Shown: positions 8,284-18,300 of the stretch, one piece after another
Numbering within the stretch: the stretch's first letter is position 1
Layout of the letters: every line of letters starts with the position of its first letter
Origin: Polyangium spumosum
GTDB taxonomy: Bacteria; Myxococcota_A; Polyangia; Polyangiales; Polyangiaceae
Length of the DNA stretch: 64,000 nucleotides
Assembly (NCBI RefSeq): GCF_009649845.1
Contig: NZ_WJIE01000006.1
Span: 310,001 to 374,000 of the forward strand
Direction of reading: 5' to 3'
Notes under the pieces: model-generated
Told to the model about the DNA's origin: nothing
The model's database searches: none
The model's input: only the letters and a program-made list of their open reading frames with translations
Position numbers and translations under genes: made by a program

Positions 8284-9477
8284 TCAAGGGAGAGAGCCAG
8301 ATCCTGGCTGGGTAGGGCTGCCGTCCATGCCCCGCCGCGCCTCAGCCAGATACCTCGTCCGCACGGCCATGTACTGGCTGTCCGGGTACTCGCGCTCGTG
8401 CCGCTGCAACACGCTGATCGCCTCGGCGAAGTTGCCCTGCTGCAAGGCGTGCCGAGCGTGCTCGATGCCCCTCCGCTCGGGAGGCACGCCGGAGAAGGTC
8501 CACGGGCTCGAGGTGGTTGCGGGGACGGCCAACGCGGGCGCGGACGCCGACGCGGACACGCTCGGGGTCACGGGCGGCGGCGCGTCCCTAGAAGCTTCCC
8601 GGCCCGCCCGCTCCACCTCGATGACGACGGTGGTCACCATGGGCCGGACCTCTCGGGCGGGTTTCGTCGTCCCCCTCGGCACCGACATCCCACCGATGAA
8701 CCCCCCGACGAGCCCTCCGAGCGTGCCGGTCACGCCCCAGAAGGCCGGGTTCTTGAAGAGCCGCTCGAGCACCGGCCTCGCAGATCGACGGAGCGCCAGC
8801 GATGCGCGAGAAGAAGACGGTGCCCTCAGCGCGACGAGCCGCTCGCCCGAGGGGGGCGTGCCAGCATCGCCCTCCGCGGAGAACAAGGCCCCCAGCCCGA
8901 ACGGCAGCAGCGCCAGCCTGCGCCGCCTCGCAGGCGTGTTCGGCGTGAGGCTCCGCTCCACCCTGCGCTGGAAGGTCTCCTTCGCGTCAGCGAGGCGCGC
9001 CTGGGCCGTGTTCCGTGAGATCCCAAGCTCCTTGGCGATCTCCGGCAGCGTCTTCTCGTCGAGCTCGTGGAGGAGCAGGATCTTAGCCAGCTCGGGCTTC
9101 ATCTGCTCGAGTACATCGGCGACGAGCTCGACGTCCTCGAGGCGCTCATGCAGGCTCGCCTCGTCGGCAACCTGGACCCCGGCGTTCGGCTCCGGCACCT
9201 CGTATAAGTGGCGTCGCAGCCGATAATGGCTCGCGGCCTCCCGCGCACAGATGCAGAAAAGCCAGGGTTCGACCCCGTCCTCCTCGACCGGGAGCTTTTC
9301 AATGCCCTTGTACACCTTGATGAGGACCATCTGGACGATGTCCTCCAGGTCCGCCGCGCGCACGCCGAGCTTCCGGATCCGGCGCACGATCGCCTGGTGG
9401 TGCTTGTCGTAGAGCACCATGAAAGCGCGGAGCTGCGGGGAGGCACCACGATGAATCCGGCCCACACGCAGATACAC
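8284..9477 (-). CDS. ECF-like sigma-70 factor with membrane-anchored C-terminal extension
   Basis: A 397-residue protein. Residues ~20-95 form sigma region 2 (LEDIVQMVLIKVYKGIEKL and WLFCICAREAASHYRLRRH), and ~125-175 form region 4 (LPEIAKELGISRNTAQARL). A single hydrophobic segment follows (WGVTGTLGGLVGGFIGG, about residue 260), then a Pro/Ala/Ser linker and a C-terminal helical repeat like part of a TPR (HALQQGNFAEAISVLQRHE). The layout of sigma domains in the cytoplasm with a tail across the membrane is common in myxobacteria and suggests control by the tail. The start (GTG 9475-9477) is not well supported; ATG at residue 20 is possible. Lies 32 bp downstream of the gene for a secreted protein that it may serve. 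Confidence 0.85.
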   Translation of the reverse strand: MYLRVGRIHRGASPQLRAFMVLYDKHHQAIVRRIRKLGVRAADLEDIVQMVLIKVYKGIEKLPVEEDGVEPWLFCICAREAASHYRLRRHLYEVPEPNAGVQVADEASLHERLEDVELVADVLEQMKPELAKILLLHELDEKTLPEIAKELGISRNTAQARLADAKETFQRRVERSLTPNTPARRRRLALLPFGLGALFSAEGDAGTPPSGERLVALRAPSSSRASLALRRSARPVLERLFKNPAFWGVTGTLGGLVGGFIGGMSVPRGTTKPAREVRPMVTTVVIEVERAGREASRDAPPPVTPSVSASASAPALAVPATTSSPWTFSGVPPERRGIEHARHALQQGNFAEAISVLQRHEREYPDSQYMAVRTRYLAEARRGMDGSPTQPGSGSLP

Positions 9478-9509
9478 GCGCCAACCCTGGCCGGGCGTCC
9501 AACAAACTT

Positions 9510-10556
9510 TCAGAAGACGTCGAAGACGCCCACGATGCCGCCGCGTAGGACGACGGTGACCGATGACATCTTCCAGCTCTCGGTTCCATCCAGCCGAATG
9601 ATCGCAGCCCGATCGTAGTGGATCGTGTCGACCCCGATCCGCGCCCTCACCGGGCCAAGCCGCATCTCGAGACCGCCCCGCAGGCCCACGCCAAACGCGA
9701 CATCGGTGAACCGGGTTTCGTTCGTCCCGGCGGCTTCCAACCAGAAGTGCGCGATCTGGCCGGAGATGCAGGCCTCGAGCAGCAAGCGGGCCCCGTACAG
9801 GCGCGGATGAACGCAGGGCAGAAGGGCGACGCCGAGCTGCGACGCGACCCGCGTTCCGTCACGGCCTGGTAGATCGTACCGCCCCTCGAACGATGCAGAA
9901 AACAGCGACCACCGAGGCCCTGCCCCCAGCGTGAAGCTCGGGGCGACCCCCGGCGCAGCCATGAACGCGACTCCCGCGCTGATCGAGACCATGAGCTGCG
10001 GAGTCCATGGCGACCGAGCTGGAGAAGGACGCGGCGGCGGGGGGTCTTCACGATGGGCCGCGTGCGCTGCCGGCGGCGGCTCCACAGGATGTGCGGGCGG
10101 CGGCAAGTCGGTCGGCGCCGTCGCGGCCGGCGGTGGGGCCGCCGTGGGCGGCTGCGGGACGGTCCCGGGATCCACGATGTCGACCAGGAAAACAGCCGCA
10201 TTCTCGATGAGGTGGTCACACCGGGACGAGGGCGCCCAAGCCTTCGGCGTCGCGACGATCTGCCCCTTCTCGTCGCGCGCCTCGATGAGCGCCTCGAGCT
10301 GCTTCGGCGTGTTCACCACCGTCACCGAGATTGTCCGCGTCGCCGCGTCGTTGAACGGGTCGTAGCCCATGCGCGACGCGACGGAGAGGCGCAGCTCCTT
10401 CTTGTCGGGGCAGAGCTCGGCCCCAGGGGCACGCACGTACTCGAGACGCCACGGCGGCACCTTCGACGGCTCCCCTCTCGCGGGAGCGACGAACCCGAGG
10501 ACGGCGGCGACAAACAGGCCGCTGGCCGTCCGGTGGAGCGGGAGGACGACGCGCAT
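9510..10556 (-). CDS. Secreted protein with Pro-rich linker and beta-rich C-terminal domain
   Basis: A 348-residue protein. A signal peptide (TASGLFVAAVLGFVAPARG) is followed by a domain with one Cys pair (AELCPDKKEL ... SSRCDHLIENAAVFLVDI), a long Pro/Ala linker around residues 135-185, and an alternating-hydrophobic C-terminal half (FTLGAGPRWSLFSASFEGRY) that looks like a small outer-membrane beta barrel. The protein ends in Phe (GVFDVF), as outer-membrane proteins often do. It is transcribed ahead of the sigma factor gene and divergently from a lipoprotein gene. No family name is certain. Confidence 0.75.
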   Translation of the reverse strand: MRVVLPLHRTASGLFVAAVLGFVAPARGEPSKVPPWRLEYVRAPGAELCPDKKELRLSVASRMGYDPFNDAATRTISVTVVNTPKQLEALIEARDEKGQIVATPKAWAPSSRCDHLIENAAVFLVDIVDPGTVPQPPTAAPPPAATAPTDLPPPAHPVEPPPAAHAAHREDPPPPRPSPARSPWTPQLMVSISAGVAFMAAPGVAPSFTLGAGPRWSLFSASFEGRYDLPGRDGTRVASQLGVALLPCVHPRLYGARLLLEACISGQIAHFWLEAAGTNETRFTDVAFGVGLRGGLEMRLGPVRARIGVDTIHYDRAAIIRLDGTESWKMSSVTVVLRGGIVGVFDVF

Positions 10557-10621
10557 CGTGCGTTTGTCCCTCGGAACCGGCGCATTGTCGTTGCCGGGAT
10601 CAAGGACTATCGTCCTCTACC

Positions 10622-11797
10622 ATGCGAGGCGTCGCGGTCGTGGTTTTTCTGGGGACGCTGTTCGGTGTCGGGCTCGCGAGCTGCGGCGACCCTCAGTACT
10701 TCGACTTCACCACGAAGTGCACCGACGAGGAGGACCGCGTCGTCCCTTGCTGCGGGCCGCCTGGTAAGAAGTACGCGTGTCCGCCGGACGCGGGTGACGA
10801 TGGTGGAGACGACGGCGGGGCGGAGGCCGGCGATGATGATGGAGGCCCAGAAGCGGGCCCAGACGCGTCTTCTCTGGTCTGCCCCGGGCAGTGCGTGCCT
10901 GCGGGCGGCGGCGGCTGGGGCGAGACCCCGTCGTTCGTCTGGATGGGCAAGGAGACGGACACGCCGGCTCCTCCGCTGCCCGGCATGGCCTGGGTGACGT
11001 GGGTCGATGTCGTGTTCGCCGAGCCGGTTTGCCCGGTCTGCTCGTGCGTGCCGCCAGATGTCAGCTGCACGATGCCGAGTTCGTGGAGCGCGAACTCGAC
11101 CGTTTGTCAAGACCTACCTTCGCCCTACACCACGCCCTTCGACGCACCGATCGGGTGGGACGGATCTTGCACGGCGGCAAACCCGATCCCGGGAGGCGCG
11201 ATGTGCGAGGGCGGGCCGTGTGTCCGCTCGTTGAGCGTAGAGCCGCCTGTCGTGGCGCCATGCGTGGCCGAGCCGGCCATACCGCCCGAGGGCCACCCTT
11301 TGCCCCTGCCCGTGCGAACGAAGGTCATCGAGTACTCGCCCGCGCAGATCGGGGCCTGCGAGGGTGGGATCGATCGGTGCATCATGAAGACCCCGCCAGG
11401 CTACCGGCTCTGCCTCGTGGCCTATGGGCCCCTGGCCGCCCAAACCTGTCCCGAGGCGTGGCCGGAGCGGCACGACGGCTGGAAGAATGTAGAGGAGAAG
11501 CGGTTCTGCTCGCCGTGTTCCTGCGGGCTTCCCGAGGGAGGCTTCTGCGAGGTGCGGGTCAAGGCGTACGCAGATGATGCATGCGGCAACGAGCGGGGCA
11601 GCCTCGTGCTCACGTCGAGCGAGGGGAGCAAGTGCGTCGATCTGACCAGCGGCACCGCGCTTGCCGGGAAAACAGCCGAACTCCTCTCGAGCACCCTTGG
11701 TGCTTGCCAGCCGAGCGGTGGCGACATCATCGGCGAGCCGTTGACCGAGGTGCCCGTGACCTACTGCTGCGTCCCGGATCTGGTCCCGCCGCCGTGA
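10622..11797 (+). CDS. Cys-rich lipoprotein
   Basis: A 391-residue predicted lipoprotein: signal peptide with lipobox GLASCG, then an Asp/Gly-rich linker (DDGGDDGGAEAGDDDGGPEAG) and a domain with about 30 cysteines that are probably disulfide-bonded outside the cytoplasm. Pairs such as CPVCSC, CSPCSCG and YCCVPD recur. No catalytic motif is evident. Proteins of this style are numerous in Sorangium-like genomes. It converges with the lipoprotein gene at 11822-12664, with a 24-bp gap. Confidence 0.78.
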   Translation: MRGVAVVVFLGTLFGVGLASCGDPQYFDFTTKCTDEEDRVVPCCGPPGKKYACPPDAGDDGGDDGGAEAGDDDGGPEAGPDASSLVCPGQCVPAGGGGWGETPSFVWMGKETDTPAPPLPGMAWVTWVDVVFAEPVCPVCSCVPPDVSCTMPSSWSANSTVCQDLPSPYTTPFDAPIGWDGSCTAANPIPGGAMCEGGPCVRSLSVEPPVVAPCVAEPAIPPEGHPLPLPVRTKVIEYSPAQIGACEGGIDRCIMKTPPGYRLCLVAYGPLAAQTCPEAWPERHDGWKNVEEKRFCSPCSCGLPEGGFCEVRVKAYADDACGNERGSLVLTSSEGSKCVDLTSGTALAGKTAELLSSTLGACQPSGGDIIGEPLTEVPVTYCCVPDLVPPP

Positions 11798-11821
11798 TGG
11801 CCACCGAGCCGGCGCAGTTCG

Positions 11822-12664
11822 TTACGTGCAGAAGCCGTTGAGGCAAACCTCGGAAGCGCAGGCAGCGTTTTCCGTGCAGGGCTGGCCAAAGTCCAACGCG
11901 CAGCGCCCGTTTCCGTCGCAGACGTGGTCCCCGGCGCAGATCACGTCTGGATCGACAGCGTTGTCGCCATCATACGTTCCGTAAGGGCGGGGTATGCATT
12001 CACCAGTATCGAATCCGCAATTGTAACAGAGTGGGCACGGTTTCGTGCAGCAGAGGCCGAGTTCACATGCACCGCTCGCGCAATCGGCGTTCGTCTTGCA
12101 GAACGGGCCGAAGCAAACGGGGCAGTGCCCGTAGGCCTTGCCGCAGTCGATGCCGGTTTCGTCTCCGTTCTGGATCCCGTCGTTGCACCGAGCGCAGAGA
12201 CCCTCCCAGCAGTAGCCCCCGGGGCAGTCTGCATCCACGTTGCACGTCCCCGGGCACAGCGGGCACGAGCCGCCGCAGTCGACGCTGATCTCGTCCCCGT
12301 TCTTCACCCCATCATCACAGCGCGAGCACACCTTCCCGGTCTCGCACGTGTGCCCGGCCTGGCAGTCCGCGTCCTGCAGACAGCCGATGCACGTGCCCGC
12401 GCCGTCGCACACGCCGGGGCACTTTTCGCCGCTGGCGCACGGCTCGATGCGGCAGCGGAACCCCACGCGCTCGTTGAAGCGGTGGCAGGTGCCGTCGCAC
12501 ATCCAGCCCGTGCAGAAGGGAAAGTCGCCGCAGTCGGTGGCCTTTTCGCACGGGCACCCCTCGCCCCCGTCCGCGCAGGATGGGTCGCTGCATGAGGGCA
12601 AGACGAAGAAGGCCGGAAGAAGCAGGGCGAACGCGCACGCGGCGACGAAGCGGCGAAGGGACAT
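11822..12664 (-). CDS. Cys-rich lipoprotein with repeated DGxxNGDE motif
   Basis: A 280-residue lipoprotein: signal peptide ending FFVLPSCSD, then some 40 cysteines. Two near-identical modules CDDGVKNGDEISVDCGG and CNDGIQNGDETGIDCG belong to the repeat (NGxETDVDCGG) widespread in myxobacterial surface proteins, and CPGGYCWEGLCARC-type spacings recur. It is likely exported to the outer membrane; the function is unknown. It is transcribed divergently from the sigma-like gene at 12933. Confidence 0.8.
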   Translation of the reverse strand: MSLRRFVAACAFALLLPAFFVLPSCSDPSCADGGEGCPCEKATDCGDFPFCTGWMCDGTCHRFNERVGFRCRIEPCASGEKCPGVCDGAGTCIGCLQDADCQAGHTCETGKVCSRCDDGVKNGDEISVDCGGSCPLCPGTCNVDADCPGGYCWEGLCARCNDGIQNGDETGIDCGKAYGHCPVCFGPFCKTNADCASGACELGLCCTKPCPLCYNCGFDTGECIPRPYGTYDGDNAVDPDVICAGDHVCDGNGRCALDFGQPCTENAACASEVCLNGFCT

Positions 12665-12932
12665 GGGGCCTCCTTGCCTCACGTCATGCCCCTGCGCCCG
12701 GCCGGCGTCGAGGGAGGATCGCGGAGCACCCGGGTTCGTCCGCGAACATGAACCGGGGAAGAAACGCTCGGGAGGCGGTCCTCCAGGAGGAGCAAGGACC
12801 GCCATAACGAAGGGATAAGAATACAGGGGAAGACCCCCATCGATCCATTCGTCTACCGCGCCTTCGTGGCGCGCTTTCCTGCGCGTCATGTGAGGTGAGG
12901 GCCTCCGTGTGCGCGCTCCCATGGAGGACCCC

Positions 12933-13709
12933 GTGACGACCACGATTCCGAAGAACATTCGCCAGGAGTTCGAGAAGAAGATCCGGCGCGGCATCTTCAA
13001 CCCCGTCGCGCGCTTCCTGCACGAGAACATCCGCGAGGAGCGGATGCAGGAAGCCCTCGGCTTCACCTGGGCGCTCTACAAGCGGCATGCCGAGGCGGGC
13101 GACATCCTCGACGACGCCCTGCTCGTTCACGCCTGCCGTCTACGCGCCATCGACCTGAGCCGTCATCTCGCCTCCGGCGATCGGACCCAGAGGCTCAAGG
13201 ACGTCTTCGACCAGCGCAACTACAACCGCCGCCGCGTCGAGGTTCTGGGCCTCGGCGAGTACGTCGTGGAGTTCGAGGACAACCCGCAAATCGACAACGT
13301 GGAGTCGAACGCGGATGTCGGCAGGGCACGGGCATACAGCCTGAACCCGACGGGTCGGATCATCAGCGCCATCAGCTTGAACGAGTGGCTGGCGACGCTC
13401 GCCCCGCGGGACCGCCTGCTCATCGAGCTGCGCGCCGCCGGGCACGACCTCGACGAGATCGGCTCCGTGCTCGGCATGGACAGGGTCGCGGTCTGCCGCA
13501 GGGTCAAGGCGCTCGGCGAGCTCCTGGCCGAGCACGCCGGGATGCCGGCCGCTGTCCATCGCAGGCAGCTCAAGCGGGCGAAGGCGAGCGAGGAGCCGGC
13601 TCCGGAGAGCGGCGTCCGGGCGAAGACGCGGGGCCGGCCCAGGAAGACGCCGGCTCCGGTCTCCACCAAGAGAGACCGGCCCTCCCGGTGGGCACGGCGC
13701 GCGGCGTGA
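12933..13709 (+). CDS. Sigma-70-like regulator with AT-hook-type tail
   Basis: About 258 residues. The N-terminal half resembles sigma region 2 in helical layout (LHENIREERMQEALGFTWAL and VHACRLRAIDLSRHL), and the segment LAPRDRLLIELRAAGHDLDEIGSVLGMDRVAVCRRVK is a region-4-like helix-turn-helix. The tail carries TRGRPRKTPAP, an AT-hook-like motif, in a basic stretch. I chose GTG 12933 because GGAGG lies 5 bp before it; ATG 12921 and GTG 12909 are longer options. A strong terminator follows. With the sigma factor at 8.3-9.5 kb it makes two sigma-like proteins on one mobile element. Confidence 0.75.
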   Translation: MTTTIPKNIRQEFEKKIRRGIFNPVARFLHENIREERMQEALGFTWALYKRHAEAGDILDDALLVHACRLRAIDLSRHLASGDRTQRLKDVFDQRNYNRRRVEVLGLGEYVVEFEDNPQIDNVESNADVGRARAYSLNPTGRIISAISLNEWLATLAPRDRLLIELRAAGHDLDEIGSVLGMDRVAVCRRVKALGELLAEHAGMPAAVHRRQLKRAKASEEPAPESGVRAKTRGRPRKTPAPVSTKRDRPSRWARRAA

Positions 13710-13717
13710 TGCCGCGG

Positions 13718-13741
13718 AGAACGGGTAAAGCCCGTTCTTTT
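13718..13741 (+). terminator. Rho-independent terminator
   Basis: AGAACGGG (13718-13725) and CCCGTTCT (13731-13738) form an 8-bp perfect stem with a 5-nt loop, followed by TTT. It lies 9 bp after the stop of the sigma-like gene. Confidence 0.85.
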
Positions 13742-13813
13742 AACGCCATACATGTTTTCGCTTCAACCCGGACAAGCAAGCACCACGATGCCGGGTCTCG
13801 ATGCTCGCCCCCT

Positions 13814-14665
13814 TCAGGAGAGCGAGCGGCCAAGCGGCTCCGGATCAGTGAAAATCACCTTGCCCGCATTTAGGTCGCCAGTTCCTAGCTCGCCCACGAT
13901 TCGGATGCGAAGGTCTGGCCAGTCGAGGTAGGCACCCTTGTCCAGGTGCTTCAAGCCGGGCAGAACGATCTCCCACGTCCCGTCCTTGAACTGGTGCAGC
14001 ATGGCAGCGTGCAGTTCACTCATGAGGCGGTCCCGGGCGGACCTGGGCAGCCGCAATGCATCTACCCACTCATGCACGTGCTCGAGAATCACCGACTTCA
14101 CCTGGCGGTCGAGCGCGCGGCTCTGCGCAAGGACGGTCACCAATGTGAGGTTGTTTTCGCGGCGGTGGATCTTGACGGCTATGCAGGCAGTACCGAGTTG
14201 CTCTCGGAGCCGCTCCGGAAGCCGACCAATCCCCCCGGCAGCTTCGACCTCCCACTCCTGGACCTCGAGCACGCCATCCCAAATCCAAGCCGTGATCGAG
14301 CGTCCCTTGTACACAGTGTGATCCCAGCGGAACTCCGTGTAGGTGGGCTCGACGACCGTGATGGGCTTGCCGGGCTCCATCCTGGTATCAACGTACTCGA
14401 GATCTGGATACTCCACCTTGGCGCGTGTTCCTGGCTGGCCCGATCCAGGGGGTAGCCGCTCGATCGCGTACCTGAGCTGGCACTCTGCATCGAATGCCGG
14501 AAGCGTGGCGATATGGGGCAGGTCGATGGACATGGCCTCCGTGTGCGGGGAGTCGACGGTCACCCCGGCAGCGACTCGAACATCCCGAAGGGCAGCCTGA
14601 TAGCTCTTGCCCGTCTTCTCCATGTGCTCGCGAACGCGACGCTTCAGGTTCTTCTGCGCAGTCAT
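13814..14665 (-). CDS. Hypothetical protein
   Basis: A 283-residue soluble protein that I do not recognise. The N-terminus (MTAQKNLKRRVREHMEKTG) is basic and helical, similar to the start of small DNA-associated proteins. The middle holds several beta-like segments (ITAWIWDGVLEVQEWEVEAAG), and the C-terminal half includes HVHEWVDALRLPRSARDRL. No signal peptide or catalytic motif is seen. The ATG at 14663-14665 is preferred over the upstream start at 14749. It is the next minus-strand gene after the helicase-polymerase fusion, 685 bp away. Confidence 0.65.
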   Translation of the reverse strand: MTAQKNLKRRVREHMEKTGKSYQAALRDVRVAAGVTVDSPHTEAMSIDLPHIATLPAFDAECQLRYAIERLPPGSGQPGTRAKVEYPDLEYVDTRMEPGKPITVVEPTYTEFRWDHTVYKGRSITAWIWDGVLEVQEWEVEAAGGIGRLPERLREQLGTACIAVKIHRRENNLTLVTVLAQSRALDRQVKSVILEHVHEWVDALRLPRSARDRLMSELHAAMLHQFKDGTWEIVLPGLKHLDKGAYLDWPDLRIRIVGELGTGDLNAGKVIFTDPEPLGRSLS

Positions 14666-15350
14666 CTCGGTTCTCCACGCGCCACAAGCACTCAGCCCCC
14701 GCCTGGAACCTGCAGCTGTGAGAACACGACCACGCCTACCCGAGGACATGATCCCCTTCGCTCCGGCGCGAGGGCCCCGCGGGGGTGGGCCGAGCGGAGT
14801 GAGGCGTGGGTAGCCGCCTGTCTGGGCGTATATTCTCCCGTTCAGCTCGAGTCAAGTTGGATCGAGCCCATGACACCTACGCACCGGATTGGGCCAGAGC
14901 ACCGCTTGCATACCGGGCGCTCTCGGCATCCTCGCGCAAGGACCCGCGAGCCGAGTTTTACTCGTCTCGTCACGACCGGGATGCGGACGCTTCGGCCCCC
15001 GCGTTTCCCCCAACGCGGCCCGCGTCGGTCCCGGGCCCCTGGAGAGCAAAACCTCGGCTTTCCGGCCACTTGCCGGCCCGGACGAGGTCTGGGGCTCAAG
15101 TCCCAACGAAACGTCCAGGTGCCTGGTCCCGAGGGAGTCATAGGGACGACGCGCAGAACAACCGGGAAGCCCCTGCCAGCCAGAACGGGCTTCGTCATGC
15201 GGAAAGCCCAACCTTTGCGGGTAGTTGCACCGCATCGGCGGACAAGGACCGGGGGGAGGGGGGGTTGAACGCCGCACCTAAGATCCTGCGCCCGCCACTC
15301 GCGCACGTGCCCATGGTGCCGTTCGTCCCGTGCATGCATGGTTTCCTCGC
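14666..15350. other. 685-bp region without a convincing gene
   Basis: This lies between the helicase-polymerase gene and the hypothetical gene. It contains a 7-bp hairpin, CCGCGTT-TCCCCC-AACGCGG (14999-15018), and GC-rich runs including GGGGGGAGGGGGGG near 15250. Its position after a replication operon makes it one candidate for a replication origin, but no iteron set is obvious. A weak reading frame crosses it (see next entry). Confidence 0.4.
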
Positions 15351-15354
15351 TCAT
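14842..15354 (-). CDS. Possible ORF coupled to the polymerase gene (doubtful)
   Basis: A 170-codon frame whose ATG overlaps the stop of the helicase-polymerase gene (ATGA), the spacing expected of coupled genes. The protein is arginine- and proline-rich with no recognisable domain; its C-terminal part contains VCKRCSGPIRC. Codon use is less biased than in the neighbouring genes, and competing frames are also open here, so it may be noise. Confidence 0.25.
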   Translation of the reverse strand: MSEETMHARDERHHGHVREWRAQDLRCGVQPPLPPVLVRRCGATTRKGWAFRMTKPVLAGRGFPVVLRVVPMTPSGPGTWTFRWDLSPRPRPGRQVAGKPRFCSPGARDRRGPRWGKRGGRSVRIPVVTRRVKLGSRVLARGCRERPVCKRCSGPIRCVGVMGSIQLDSS

Positions 15355-18300
15355 CCCCTGCCGGCTTCTTTGGCCCAGGTGTCGCGCACCTCGGATTCCA
15401 CGACGATCGGCACGGCCTTCACGAAGGTCGACATGCCCTCGACCATGCAGGCCACCACGATCTCCCGCACCTCCTCCGCGTGCTCCTCGGGGGCCTCGAC
15501 GAGGAGCTCGTCGTGGATTACGAGCAGGATGCTGCCGCGGAGTTCCCGGAAGCGTGGATGGTTGTGGAGCAGGACCAGCGCCTTCTTCATGCCATCCGCG
15601 GCCGTTCCCTGAATGCCGTGGCTCAGTCGTCCGCCGTATTCATCGTCCTGATCGGGGAAGTATCGGAGCCGGCCGCTGCCGGTACGCACGATGAATGGCA
15701 TCTCCTCCTGCATGCGTCGTTGCCATTCGGCGATCCCTGGGTAGGCTGCGAGGAACAGCTCCTTGAATTCTGCCGCCTCGCTGATCGACAGCTCGATATC
15801 GTAGTTCTTGCGTGCGTACGCCACGAACGACTCCGCGCCCATGCCGAACGTGAAGCCGAAGTTGACGGCCTTGGCGCGTCGCCGCTGCTCCGGTGTGACT
15901 GCCGCCTCGTGCACGCCCATCAGCAGCGAGGCCGTCAGCCGGTGCGGGTCGCTGCCCGCGTGGAAAACGTCGATCAGCTTCTTCTCCCCGATCCGGTCGG
16001 CGAGGACGCGGAGCTCGATGGCGGCGTAGTCGCTCACGACGATCTTGTTCCCAGGTGTCGCCCGGATGCACCTGCGCACCTCGGGCTCGCGCGGCAGACC
16101 CAGGAGGTTGGGAGTACGGCAGGAGAAACGTCCCGATGAGGCCCCGAGTTGGTCCAGTGCAGGAACGACGCGCCCGTCCATGAACTGGCCCAGGGAGCGA
16201 AGCACACCTCTGCCCGCACCGACCACGAAGCCGTTGATGTGGCGGTAGCGCACGAGCTGGGCTACCGGCTCGATGTGCATGTAAGGAGCTAGATCTTCGC
16301 TCTTCGTGCGCTCGACCGGGATGCCGTGCCGCCTGAGCGCCAGGAGCACCTCGGCGCCGTTGTCAACGTTCTGAACGCCGAGGACCAGGGCGAGATGCGT
16401 GCGCAGCCTCTGCGCCTCTCCGGTCCATGCCGCCACCACCTGCTCCCAGCGATCAAGGTCGACCGGAACCCCCACGAGTTCCATGCCGCTGATCACGGGG
16501 AGCAACGGGTTCTCCAGCGCGGCAACCTTTTCGAGTTCGTCGGCCTCGAGCGCCTCGCGCATCGCTTCCTCGAGCGCCAGCAGCGGCTTCACATCTCGCA
16601 CGAGCTCACCGAACCGCGCATCGAAGGCGGGCTCGCTCGCAGCCACGGGATCGCCAACCAGACGCGGCACGCCGGCAGCCTCGCACGTGCTGGCGAGGGT
16701 GAAGAACCGCTCGTCCTCGAGGTGCAAGCCGCCGTCGAGGAGCTTGCGCGCAATCATCGTGTCGAAGTGTGCGCGGGTCTCCACCTCGAAGTCCGAGGCG
16801 AGACGCGCGAGCGTCGGCTTGAGGTCGTGGCCCACGATGAGGACCTCGCGGAGCGCATCTGCTACGGCTCCGAGCCCGTCCGTCGAGCGCACGTCGATGA
16901 CGTGGACGTCCCCGTTGGGCAGGGCGATCCCGACCACGCGAGTCATCTCGAGCGGCGCGTCGGGGCCCGTCGTGAGCACGGCGAGCCCAACCTTTCCGGC
17001 CCCCGTGATGGCCGCAGCCAGGGCCGAGAGGGTTGACGTGTCGCGGTGGATCAGGACAGCCGGAGAAGTGCCGCCAAAACCTGCCGCGCGAAGACCGTCA
17101 GCATCGTCAGCACCGTCTGCCTTGGCGAGATCATCGTCATGATCAGCCTCGTGAAGGGGCATCCAGGGCTGACGCTCGAGGCCATCCACATCGCCGGTCG
17201 TGGACATCGGACCGTCAGCCTGATGCGCGGCTGTTACAGCCCCGCTGGCCGCCGTTCCTGCCACGCCGACGATGCTGACGATTCCTTGCGGCGCTGTGCG
17301 GATGAGCCGCAGCCTACGGACCCCGACCTTTCCGCTCCGAGGCAGGTCCTCGTAGGTGATCCCCACCGCCCGCAGGGCAGGGGCAGCACGCCGTAGCCGA
17401 TTCGTCAGGGTGTTGGCAGCCTGCGGCCAGTCGCGCGTGTGCAGCACGTGTACCGGCACGAACTCACGCAGCATGGTGTGGAGCTCGGTCGCGCTGCCCT
17501 CCCAGATGCCGTCTGGCTGCCGCGCGAGCAGTTCGCGTACCGCCATGGCTACGACGTCGCCCTCGAGCGACTGGTCGACGGCCTGGGCTCGGTTGCCAGA
17601 GTACGCCTTGATGAAGGTGCCGCGCGGCCAGCCGAACGCGGGCTCGGCCGCCGTCGCCCACAGCGCAAAGTCGGCCATCCGCGGCTTGAACGGCAGCGTC
17701 ACGCTCCCGATGTTCCGGAGGGCGGTGCTCACCCCGTCGAGGAGTGCGCCGAGGATGCGCGGTGAGGCCTGCTCGAACGAGGTCCAGAAGGTGGCCTCGT
17801 CCTGCCGTCTGTCTTCGGGGATCGGCGGGAGGGTCGACACCATGCTGCGATCCGCGAGGTCTGCGCGCACAGCGATCGCGTCGATGCCGTTCAGGATGAC
17901 GGGCCTGCTCGCGCTAAAGAGGATCTCATCATCGTCCGTGAACAGCTCCCGGGTGGAGAGTCCGCCGCCGGTGGCGATGCAGCAGATCGCATCGGAGAGC
18001 CAGACCGGCAGCCCGGAGAGGTTGTCGAATGACATCACCCACCCGTTTTGCGCCGCGATCATGAGGTCGCGCTCGTCGTGCGGGGCACGGCGCAGGGGCG
18101 CCGTCGATGGGTCGACGAGACGCCGGAGCACGCGCGCCGTGGTGGACTTCGCGCTCGCCTGTTCGCCTTGGAGGGCCAGGATCACGTACGGGCCGCGTGG
18201 TTTCATCGCGCCGACGAGCCACGACACCAGCAGGTAGAACGCCTCGTCGGAGCCGACGTTCACGTAGGGGCGCAGCTCGGTGACGTTCCCCCCGGGTACG

